Shown: one piece after another, positions 55,828-63,461 of the stretch
Numbering within the stretch: the first letter of the stretch is position 1
How the letters are laid out: the number at the start of each line of letters is the position of its first letter
Assembly: GCA_947501845.1 (NCBI GenBank)
Contig: CANMXP010000023.1
Coordinates: 1-64,000, forward strand
Source of the DNA: an uncultured Flavobacteriaceae bacterium
Lineage (GTDB): Bacteria > Bacteroidota > Bacteroidia > Flavobacteriales > Flavobacteriaceae
Length of the DNA: 64,000 bases
Direction of reading: 5' to 3'
Translations under genes and position numbers: made by a program
Notes under the pieces: model-generated
Told to the model about the DNA's origin: nothing
The model's input: the letters and a program-made list of their open reading frames with translations, nothing else
Databases searched by the model: none

Positions 55828-56829
55828 ATGTCACGATTAAAAAAAACGACCTTAAGTTTTCTTTTCATTTTCAGCATTTCAACTCTTACAACTTTACTTT
55901 ATGCTCAAAACAACGACCCAAATGCAAGAGATTTGGTCTTACTAACAAAATGGTTTGAAGGAGCATTTGATAATGATTCACAAATTTGGTTTGAAAATAG
56001 AAGAAGTTGGGCAGGAAAAGAAGAAGAAAAACATGAACGTATTCATGCTGTACATAAACGTATTAACGCAAAAGATATTGGTGATTATGTGTTTTATATA
56101 GAAGAATTTACTGGAGAAGACTCTACAAATATTACCCGCCAAAGAATTGTATCCTTTAAAAGCAACGCACCAGAAGAAACTATTGAAATGGAATTGTATT
56201 TTATACAAGATTCAAAAAAGTACTTAGGAGCATACCAAACACCAGAAATATTTAAAGGTTTTAAAAAAGAAGATCTATTTGGTCTGGATGGATGCAATGT
56301 TTTCTTTAAGCGGAAAGGAGAACAATACCATGGTAGCATGAAATATAAAACGTGTCAATTTGGGAAAGATGACCTTAAAAGATACTCAGTTCATGATATG
56401 ATTATTTCAGAAAATCAATATTGGCGTGTAGATCGAACTTTTCTAGTAAAAGATGATTCCTTTCACAAAGGACATCCTAATAACATTCCTCACAAAATGA
56501 GAAAAGCTACTTATTACAGCTGTAACATAGCTTTTCATGAAAAAGCATATTATTTGCCATCAGAAAAAGATAAAAAATTCAATAATATTTTAATACATAA
56601 TCAAGGGGGATTAAAATGGTTTAAGAACCCAATTGATGGTAAAACCTATGGTATTCAACTACGTGAAAAACAATATCCTTTTTATAAAGAAGGTTCAGAT
56701 TTTTTTATGATGAGATTTAAAGAAAAAGGACAACTAGCATCAAAAACTATTATACTTTCTGAACCAAACCCTAAAAAAACAGGTTTTCAAATGGGGTGGG
56801 CATCATGTGTTTGCGAAAAAACCGAATAA
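55828..56829 (+). CDS. exported CpcT/CpeT-family (chromophore lyase-like) protein
   Basis: A 333-residue protein with a signal peptide ending LYAQ. The CpcT/CpeT core is clear: LTKWFEGAFDNDSQIWFENRR, VFYIEEFTGEDSTNITRQRIVSF, then GYxxPEIFKGF-like and LDGCNVFFKRKGEQYHGSMKYKTCQF (shown by parts: DGCNVFFKRKGEQYHG). It resembles 31193-32266 (INITRQ and DGCP/DGCN blocks) and 62750-63451. In the cyanobacterial family these residues surround a bilin pocket. Here it is periplasmic and co-expressed with the flavin oxidase, so it may bind or present the substrate. Confidence 0.8.
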   Translation: MSRLKKTTLSFLFIFSISTLTTLLYAQNNDPNARDLVLLTKWFEGAFDNDSQIWFENRRSWAGKEEEKHERIHAVHKRINAKDIGDYVFYIEEFTGEDSTNITRQRIVSFKSNAPEETIEMELYFIQDSKKYLGAYQTPEIFKGFKKEDLFGLDGCNVFFKRKGEQYHGSMKYKTCQFGKDDLKRYSVHDMIISENQYWRVDRTFLVKDDSFHKGHPNNIPHKMRKATYYSCNIAFHEKAYYLPSEKDKKFNNILIHNQGGLKWFKNPIDGKTYGIQLREKQYPFYKEGSDFFMMRFKEKGQLASKTIILSEPNPKKTGFQMGWASCVCEKTE

Positions 56830-56844
56830 ATTAATAATATAAAA

Positions 56845-57309
56845 ATGAAACGATTAACCAAAAATAAGCATGTACCACTTACAAAAATACTTTTATTATT
56901 AATTGTGTTTATATATTCATGTGTTAACAAAACTGAAAAAAAAGAAACACCTATATATAAGGAAGCTGTTCTTAATGAGACGGATAAAAAAGAACCTATA
57001 AAAAAATTATCAGCAGGTGCAAAACTATTTATTCAGTGTGCTGCCTGTCATAATCTTAAAAAAGGAGAACCTAATAAAGTGGGACCAAATTTAAACGGTA
57101 TTTTTGGAAGAAAAGCTGGCTCTTATAAAGGGTTTATTTATTCAGATGTTCTAAAAGCTTCAAATATAGTTTGGGATGAAAACCATATACGCAATTGGCT
57201 GGAAAAACCATCAGACTATCTACCTGGTACCACAATGGCTTTTATAGGTATAACTAATAAAGAACAACAAGACACTTTAATTAAATATTTAAAGAAAGAA
57301 ACCAAGTAA
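56845..57309 (+). CDS. lipoprotein class I cytochrome c
   Basis: A 154-residue electron carrier tethered to the membrane through Cys26 (FIYSC). One heme is attached at CAACH (65-69); the distal ligand is likely Met131 in TTMAFIGI; NLNGIFGRKAGSYKGFIYSD and NWLEKPSDYLPGT are the mitochondrial-type cytochrome c signatures. Last gene of the exported oxidase operon, 15 bp after the CpcT/CpeT gene. It probably accepts electrons from the periplasmic flavin enzyme and passes them to an oxidase of the respiratory chain. Confidence 0.93.
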   Translation: MKRLTKNKHVPLTKILLLLIVFIYSCVNKTEKKETPIYKEAVLNETDKKEPIKKLSAGAKLFIQCAACHNLKKGEPNKVGPNLNGIFGRKAGSYKGFIYSDVLKASNIVWDENHIRNWLEKPSDYLPGTTMAFIGITNKEQQDTLIKYLKKETK

Positions 57310-57334
57310 GTAATTTTTTTATATCCCACTTTAG

Positions 57335-57363
57335 AAGAGAATATTTATTAAAAACCTTCTCTT
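57335..57363. terminator. possible hairpin after the cytochrome c gene
   Basis: Inverted repeat AAGAGAA / TTCTCTT, 7 bp, with a 15-nt AT-rich loop, 26 bp after the stop. The loop is long and only TTTT follows a few bases on, so it is a weak terminator candidate. The rest of this 376-bp gap contains operator site 8 and a 118-bp AT-rich leader. Confidence 0.35.
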
Positions 57364-57534
57364 ATGTTTTAAATAATCTTTTTTCAAAAAAACATAAACA
57401 CCTATATAGCAGACCTTCAACTAAGAGATAATTAAAAATATTATCATTTTGTAAGATTTCACTTTGCTTATTATCACTATAACCTATTATTTTTATTTAA
57501 AATTTATATTAATGTTGTTTTTCTGAAAAAAAAT

Positions 57535-57567
57535 AGTTAATTTAGTTAACAATTAACATTATTAATC
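57535..57567. promoter_or_regulatory. 33-bp TTAA palindromic operator, site 8
   Basis: Lies 118 bp upstream of the TonB receptor. AGTTAAT, GTTAAC, ATTAAC and ATTAATC blocks at the fixed offsets. A promoter-like TATATTTAG starts at 57570, 2 bp past the element. Confidence 0.8.
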
Positions 57568-57685
57568 ATTATATTTAGACAAATTATTAACCATTAACCA
57601 ACTTTAAAATACATGTAACTAATTAACAATCAAACAACTAAAACAAATAACTAACACTGTAAAACAGATTTTAAAACTTAAAAAC

Positions 57686-60304
57686 ATGAAAAAAATATTA
57701 AATTTTGTCTGCTTAATCAGTTTACTTTTCAGCTTAACTAGTGTTTATTCACAAAATGTCGCAGGGAAAGTAACAGATGGTTTCAGCGCTCCATTAGCAG
57801 GAGTAAACGTTACTGTAAGAGGAACAAATACGGGAGCTATTACAGATTTTAATGGGACCTATAGTATTGCAGCTAAACAGGGAGATGTCTTACAATTTTC
57901 TTATGTTGGCTATTCAACTAAGCAGATAACTGTGACAGGGACAACATTAAATGTTGTATTAGAAATTGATCTAAGTAAACTTGACGAAGTAATTATATCT
58001 TCTTCTAGAAAACCTGTTAGAAAATTACAGGCCACTACAGCTATTAATAGCATTAGTACTGCTGAAATGAACCTTATAAAACCAGAATCTTTTACTGAGG
58101 CTATTGAAAATACGCCTGGTATTACAGTAGATAATTCTTCTGGTAGAAAAGGAACCTTTAGAATTAGAGGTTTTCCCGGAGGAAATGTATACACTACAAC
58201 TTTAATAGATGGTTTACCTGCATCTAATACTTCTAATTTATCTGCTGGTACGCAAGAATTCTATGGTATAGATCCTAATGTAGAGCGTATTGAGGTGGTT
58301 AGAGGTGCTGCTGCTACATTATTTGGTAGAGCTGCTGCTGCTGGTGCTGTAAATATTATTTCTCGTACAGGTGGAGAAGATCATGGAGGCGAGGTATCTT
58401 TCACAAAATATAATAATGTATCTGGAGAAGGACATCAGTATGACGGAGATGTTGATTACAGAGCAGATTTTAATTTTAACGGTCCTGTAAATGATAAATT
58501 ACGTTACAATATAGGTGGTTATGTTATTAATGATTCTGGTAGAAAAGAACAAGCCAATAAGGATGTAGGTGCACAAGTGCGTGCTAATTTCGATTGGTTA
58601 ATTTCAGATAATTCTAAAATTCGTTTTTATGCGGGTTATTTAAACAACCAATTCCAGAATGTTACAGATGCCGTTTTTGATCTTTCAACTAATAAAATTG
58701 CTGAAGGCTGGAGCACATATAATACTTTCTATAACGATCCAAGTGCTCTAGACAATCCTAGTGCATATGCAGCAGCTGGTGGTCAACCAGTGCTAGACGT
58801 TAATGGAAATAGAATTATTAATAATCCAGCAGATAACAGAGAAGAAGTTTCAGGTGGACATATAGGTATTGATGCTACTTTTGATCTAGGAAGCGGTTGG
58901 TCTTTCAATCAAAAATTCAAATATCAAGATCTTAATTTTGATGATATTAATGAAATAGGTTTAACTGGATTTTTCACAGCAGAAAGTAACATATTAAGAT
59001 TTCAATCTGGTGCAAAAGGTCAAGTAAGAGATCTAATCTCTGAAACCAGATTGTCTAAATTAATAGAAGGTGCAAATGTTGAACATAACATTAGTTTTGG
59101 TCTTTATATAGGTGATTCAGACCGTGATCGCTTAGGTTTAAATTACTTATATAGATCTACTGTTAGCCCAAGACCGAGTTTCTTTGGAGGCTTTTTTGGT
59201 CCACCATCTCCTTTATCAAATACGTTTTCTATTTCTGGCACAACATCTAATAGAAAAGAAAAAAGTACAGCACTATTCTTTGGAGATGAAATGGTAATCA
59301 ATGAAAAATTAAGTATAAATTTAGCATTGCGCTATGATTGGTTAACAGGAACTTTTTCAAACAATCCAGATGAAATACGTACTAGAAACATAGATTATGA
59401 TCCAGATACAATCATTGAAAATGAAGTTAAATTTAGCGACTTATCTGGTTCTATAGGTACTAATTACCTATTAGGAAAATCTTCAGCTATTTATGCTAAT
59501 TACTTAAGAGCTTTCTCATTACCTTCGGTTACTAACGTAAATCAAGAAGCGCCAGAAGAAAATGAAGTCATTAATAATTTTGAAATTGGTTATCGAGCTG
59601 GCCTTGGTGCTCTAACAGTTGATGCTACATTATTTAGTACAAGAATAAATAATAGAGTAGCTAGTATTTTTGATGCAGACCTAGCAGAATTTATTTTAAG
59701 ACCTGCAGGATCAAACAAAATTCTAGGTACAGAAATAGCATTAACATATGAACCTAAAGCAATAAAAGGGCTTTTAGTAAGAGCTAGTTATACACGTCAA
59801 AACTCTGAATATGTAGACTTTATTGTTCCTTTAAGCACAAATAATTCTGGTGAAATCAATGCAGATTTAAATAATTTATTTGGTTTATCGGCTGTAGAAA
59901 ACGGAACTGCTATTGATGTTGGAGGACTTCAAGTTCAAGAAACTCCAAAAAACATCTACAATTTCAACATTGGGTATAGAGCCCAAAGATGGGGTGCTGA
60001 TTTTGGCGGATTTACTTATACAGGTGCTTATGCAGACATTTTCAACCTTTATGACAAACCAGACCTTTCAATCTATAATTTAGGAGGCTATATTATTTTT
60101 CCAATGGATGACAATGAATTAAGATTAAGCTTAAGAATTAAAAATATTTTTGATGGTGAAAGTCCACAAGATTTATTTGTATCAAGTGGTGATGATAGTG
60201 TATTATTAGAAAAACAAAACAATCCAGATTCTACAGGACGTTTGGCTTGGTCAACATTCCAAAACCCAAAAAGAGTTGTGTTTACTGTAGGTTATAAATT
60301 CTAA
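57686..60304 (+). CDS. TonB-dependent outer-membrane receptor
   Basis: An 872-residue receptor that imports a ligand across the outer membrane using TonB energy. Signal peptide ends VYSQ; residues 25-100 are a carboxypeptidase-regulatory-like domain (VAGKVTDGFSAPLAGVNV); the plug follows (IENTPGITVDNSSGRKGTFRIRGF ... ERIEVVRGAAATLFG) and then a 22-strand-type barrel with a terminal aromatic strand (VVFTVGYKF). No SusD partner is next to it, so it is of the siderophore/small-molecule type (FecA/CirA-like), not of a polysaccharide locus. Its position under operator site 8 makes it the likely entry gate for the island's substrate. Confidence 0.93.
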   Translation: MKKILNFVCLISLLFSLTSVYSQNVAGKVTDGFSAPLAGVNVTVRGTNTGAITDFNGTYSIAAKQGDVLQFSYVGYSTKQITVTGTTLNVVLEIDLSKLDEVIISSSRKPVRKLQATTAINSISTAEMNLIKPESFTEAIENTPGITVDNSSGRKGTFRIRGFPGGNVYTTTLIDGLPASNTSNLSAGTQEFYGIDPNVERIEVVRGAAATLFGRAAAAGAVNIISRTGGEDHGGEVSFTKYNNVSGEGHQYDGDVDYRADFNFNGPVNDKLRYNIGGYVINDSGRKEQANKDVGAQVRANFDWLISDNSKIRFYAGYLNNQFQNVTDAVFDLSTNKIAEGWSTYNTFYNDPSALDNPSAYAAAGGQPVLDVNGNRIINNPADNREEVSGGHIGIDATFDLGSGWSFNQKFKYQDLNFDDINEIGLTGFFTAESNILRFQSGAKGQVRDLISETRLSKLIEGANVEHNISFGLYIGDSDRDRLGLNYLYRSTVSPRPSFFGGFFGPPSPLSNTFSISGTTSNRKEKSTALFFGDEMVINEKLSINLALRYDWLTGTFSNNPDEIRTRNIDYDPDTIIENEVKFSDLSGSIGTNYLLGKSSAIYANYLRAFSLPSVTNVNQEAPEENEVINNFEIGYRAGLGALTVDATLFSTRINNRVASIFDADLAEFILRPAGSNKILGTEIALTYEPKAIKGLLVRASYTRQNSEYVDFIVPLSTNNSGEINADLNNLFGLSAVENGTAIDVGGLQVQETPKNIYNFNIGYRAQRWGADFGGFTYTGAYADIFNLYDKPDLSIYNLGGYIIFPMDDNELRLSLRIKNIFDGESPQDLFVSSGDDSVLLEKQNNPDSTGRLAWSTFQNPKRVVFTVGYKF

Positions 60305-60345
60305 TTAATTTAAATATTGGGTAAAACTAATTTTTAAGTGTTGAA

Positions 60346-60382
60346 GATAATAGCAGAAGAATTAAGTTTTTCTGCTATTATC
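60346..60382. terminator. 13-bp hairpin after the TonB receptor gene
   Basis: Perfect 13-bp inverted repeat GATAATAGCAGAA / TTCTGCTATTATC with an 11-nt loop, 42 bp past the receptor stop. No U-run follows, so it may act as a processing/stability hairpin or partial terminator between the receptor and the DUF1838 gene rather than a full stop. Confidence 0.6.
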
Positions 60383-60436
60383 TATTCAAACAAACTTTTA
60401 CTAACTTAAAAGCATAAATCCCTAAAACAATAACTC

Positions 60437-61345
60437 ATGAAAAAAATTTCATCAATCTTTTTACTTCTAGTAACATTTCTAGTCTTTTCATGTAAAGAAA
60501 AAGCAGAAAATAGCTCAAACGAATTAGCTGAAGCTTCTAAATCACTAAATCTAGATTTAGATAAACCAGCAGATAATATGACCGCTTTTATAAAAGTAAG
60601 AGGGTCTTTAAAAGATGGCGAAGAAATTGTTTTCTATGCCAATGGTAAAATTTATGGTTTTGTTGATGGCGAAAGAGACAAACCTTTAATGGGTTTTGAA
60701 ATGTATAATATTGGAAAATATATTAAAACAGGAGAAAACCAGTATGATCTGTTAACCAATGAAGTACTATTATACACAGATTTAAAAACAGGTGAAATAT
60801 TAGAAACATTTGATAATCCATACACTGGCAAAACGGTAGATGTGGTTCATGTTTGGAACTCGCCAGTAAATCAAAAAGCGGTTCTAGAAGGTAAGTATGG
60901 TAAATGGGGGATACCGCATCAAAAATTTGGAGACGATCAAATTTGCATGAATGCAGATATATTTTTGAAATATCCATCGCCATTACCAATTAAAGATTTT
61001 CCAGAAAATTCACAATCTGATGATTATGAAGCTGCAGAATTATTTCAATTCTTTTTTTCTGAAAAAGCTATAAATGATCCTAATCAAGCTAGTGTACCTT
61101 GTACAATTTCTTGGACACGCTTAGGCCCATGGTTACCATGGTTAAAAATGGCACAAAGACCTGGAAACATGGTTTACCAAGGAGCTGGGTATAAACTAAT
61201 GGAGACAGATTATGATAAAATGCCAAAAGTATTAACAGAATACGTCATGGCTAAACATCCAGAATATAGACATGCACCAACTGAATATTCATCACCAAAT
61301 GAAACCAGTTGGACCTATTTTAAAAAGATAAGTACAAGAAAATAA
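60437..61345 (+). CDS. DUF1838 lipoprotein, copy 3
   Basis: A 302-residue DUF1838 protein with a lipobox ending at Cys19 (FLVFSC). The family blocks are present: FIKVRGSLKDGEEIVFYANG, LLYTDLKTGEILETFDNPYTG, VVHVWNSPVN, and the C-terminal LGPWLPWLKMAQRPGN and NETSWTYFKK. It is the third copy in the window (with 28288-29193 and 30266-31186), one each as signal-peptide, Tat and lipoprotein form. It follows the TonB receptor, suggesting that it meets the substrate soon after import. Confidence 0.78.
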   Translation: MKKISSIFLLLVTFLVFSCKEKAENSSNELAEASKSLNLDLDKPADNMTAFIKVRGSLKDGEEIVFYANGKIYGFVDGERDKPLMGFEMYNIGKYIKTGENQYDLLTNEVLLYTDLKTGEILETFDNPYTGKTVDVVHVWNSPVNQKAVLEGKYGKWGIPHQKFGDDQICMNADIFLKYPSPLPIKDFPENSQSDDYEAAELFQFFFSEKAINDPNQASVPCTISWTRLGPWLPWLKMAQRPGNMVYQGAGYKLMETDYDKMPKVLTEYVMAKHPEYRHAPTEYSSPNETSWTYFKKISTRK

Positions 61346-61392
61346 GCTTTTTATATAAAAATTACATATCAGAGTTGTTTATTTTGAGTCTT

Positions 61393-61426
61393 AAAAGAAT
61401 GGTCCATACTTGTGCCATTCTTTTTT
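61393..61426 (+). terminator. intrinsic terminator after the DUF1838 lipoprotein gene
   Basis: Stem AAAAGAATGG / CCATTCTTTT with a 12-nt loop, then a run of T (TTTTTTG). Typical rho-independent terminator, 48 bp beyond the stop. It ends the receptor-DUF1838 unit, so the MFS carrier downstream probably has its own promoter. Confidence 0.85.
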
Positions 61427-61502
61427 GTTTAGTTTAAAACGTCATTGTATTTAAACAAATACCGGTGTTTAAAATATTGAGCACCTTCTTATTGTAAAAA
61501 GT

Positions 61503-62753
61503 ATGAAGATTAAAAATAATTTAAGGTGGTATATTATAGGTACAATTTTTTTGGCCACAACTATTAATTATATTGATCGTCAAGCTTTATCTGTAGCTGC
61601 TCCAGTTATTAAAAAAGATCTAGGGCTTTCTAATGAACAATATGGTTGGGTAGTAAGTGCTTTTCTTTTGGCTTATGCTATAACACAATTGGTAGCTGGC
61701 ATTTTTATAGATAAAAAAGGCACAAAAAAAGGATTCAGTATTGCCGTAATTTGGTGGTCTATTGCCAATATGCTTCATGCTTTTAGTAAAGGCGTATTTA
61801 GTCTTGGTGCTTTTAGATTTTTACTTGGTATTGGTGAAGCTGGTAATTATCCTGCTGCTATGAAAGCCATTTCAGAATGGTTTCCAAAAAAAGAAAGAAG
61901 TAAGGCTGTTGGCATTTTAAATATGGGACCAGGCATGGGAGCCATCATCGCGCCGCCTCTTATGGCTTGGTTAATACTTTCCTTTGGATGGAAAATAGCT
62001 TTTGTTATTACTGGTGCTATTGGTTTTTTATGGCTGTTTTTGTGGCAAAAAATATATGATGTGCCTCAAAGGCATCCTAAAATATCCGAAGAAGAACTAA
62101 GCTATATTTCAAAAGAAAAAGAGAATACTATTAAACTAGCTAAAACACCATGGCTAGATTACTTTAAACACAAAGAAGTTTGGGGTGTAGCTTTATCAAG
62201 ATTTGTTTCAGATAGTGTTTTCTATTTTTTCGTATTCTGGTTACCCTCATATTTAGCAGACGAAAAAGGCTTTAGTTTAGTTGAAATAGGGCTATTTGCT
62301 TGGATTCCTTTTGTACTTTCAGACATAGGAAGTTTTTTAGGAGGTTGGACGGGTACTGCACTCATAAAAAAGGGGCTATCAATAAATGCCTCCAGAAAAT
62401 GGATTATTTGGATTGGAGCCATACTCGTGCTCCCTATTTTGGGTTGTCTATATATCTCATCCCCTTATTGGGCGATAGGTTTAATTAGTTTTGCACTTTT
62501 TGCTACTCAATTTAAACAATCTGCTCTATTTACATTACCCATAGATTTATTTCCAGAAAAAGATGCAGCTTCTGTTTGGGGTATATCTGGTTCAGCAGGT
62601 AGCTTTGGAGCCATGTTATTTACGCCCTTTATAGGTTGGTTGGTCGATGAGATTTCCTATGCTCCTGTATTCGTAATTGTATCACTATTACATATAGTTT
62701 CTGCCATAATAGTTATGGTTCTTATACCTAGAATTAAATTAATAAAAGCATGA
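61503..62753 (+). CDS. MFS transporter of the anion:cation symporter (ACS) type
   Basis: A 416-residue 12-helix carrier. TINYIDRQALSVAAPVIKKDLGLSNEQYGWV and FRFLLGIGEAGNYPAAMKAISEWFPKKERSKAVG are hallmarks of the ACS family (hexuronate, phthalate, tartrate and other organic anions), given here in parts. It is a different branch from the three other MFS carriers of the window. It lies after a terminator and overlaps the following CpcT/CpeT gene by 4 bp, so those two are coupled. No TTAA operator precedes it. Confidence 0.87.
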   Translation: MKIKNNLRWYIIGTIFLATTINYIDRQALSVAAPVIKKDLGLSNEQYGWVVSAFLLAYAITQLVAGIFIDKKGTKKGFSIAVIWWSIANMLHAFSKGVFSLGAFRFLLGIGEAGNYPAAMKAISEWFPKKERSKAVGILNMGPGMGAIIAPPLMAWLILSFGWKIAFVITGAIGFLWLFLWQKIYDVPQRHPKISEEELSYISKEKENTIKLAKTPWLDYFKHKEVWGVALSRFVSDSVFYFFVFWLPSYLADEKGFSLVEIGLFAWIPFVLSDIGSFLGGWTGTALIKKGLSINASRKWIIWIGAILVLPILGCLYISSPYWAIGLISFALFATQFKQSALFTLPIDLFPEKDAASVWGISGSAGSFGAMLFTPFIGWLVDEISYAPVFVIVSLLHIVSAIIVMVLIPRIKLIKA

Positions 62754-63451
62754 TAAAATACACTCTTAAATTGATCTCTTTTTTCATCTGCATTCATTTT
62801 ATGAATACAACACTTCATGCACAGAAAAAAGAAATAATTCAATCTTCTTTAGAAAAAGATATTGTTGAACTTTTAACATGGTTTCCAGGGGAATATGACA
62901 ATCACCAACAGGTATATAAAGAAGCTATTAACAATACACCCAAGGAAAAACGGCATAGACAAACACATCATATTTTCTTTCCTGTTGAAATTAAATCTAT
63001 TCCAGGAAAACTATTATACGCTCAACAGTCTCAGCATTACAATTTAAATGATATCTACAGACAACGTATTTATGCTTTTAATATTGATTTTCAAGAGAGT
63101 GCTATTAGACTTACTATTTACACACCTAAAAACTCTGAACAACTCATAAACGCACACCTTACCCCTTCAATCTTCAAAACCTTAAAAAAAGATGATTTCT
63201 ATTTAAAACCTGGTTGTGATGTCTTTTGGAAAAAAGCAAACAACCAATTTGAAGGCTACCTTAAAAACAATGCGTGTAGTTATTTTTCAAAAAAATTCAA
63301 TACTCAGGTCTATTTAAACGAAACCTTAATTTTAAGAAAAGATGCACTTTTATTAGATGACACTGCTGTTGATGAAAAAGGAAATTTGGTTTTTGGAGTG
63401 AATGATAAAGGCCCTACCATAAATTTAAAGGAAAAAGATTGTGTCCATTAA
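62750..63451 (+). CDS. exported CpcT/CpeT-family (chromophore lyase-like) protein
   Basis: A 233-residue protein with a signal peptide ending TLHAQ. The CpcT/CpeT core: VELLTWFPGEYDNHQQV, LLYAQQSQHYNLNDIYRQRIYAF, LTPSIFKTLKKDDFYLKPGCDVFWKK and YLKNNACSYFSKKF (in parts). It is the most compact of the three clear family members, close to the size of cyanobacterial CpcT. ATGA overlap with the MFS gene indicates coupled expression; substrate binding next to a carrier is plausible. Confidence 0.8.
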   Translation: MIKYTLKLISFFICIHFMNTTLHAQKKEIIQSSLEKDIVELLTWFPGEYDNHQQVYKEAINNTPKEKRHRQTHHIFFPVEIKSIPGKLLYAQQSQHYNLNDIYRQRIYAFNIDFQESAIRLTIYTPKNSEQLINAHLTPSIFKTLKKDDFYLKPGCDVFWKKANNQFEGYLKNNACSYFSKKFNTQVYLNETLILRKDALLLDDTAVDEKGNLVFGVNDKGPTINLKEKDCVH

Positions 63452-63461
63452 ACGCAACGAT

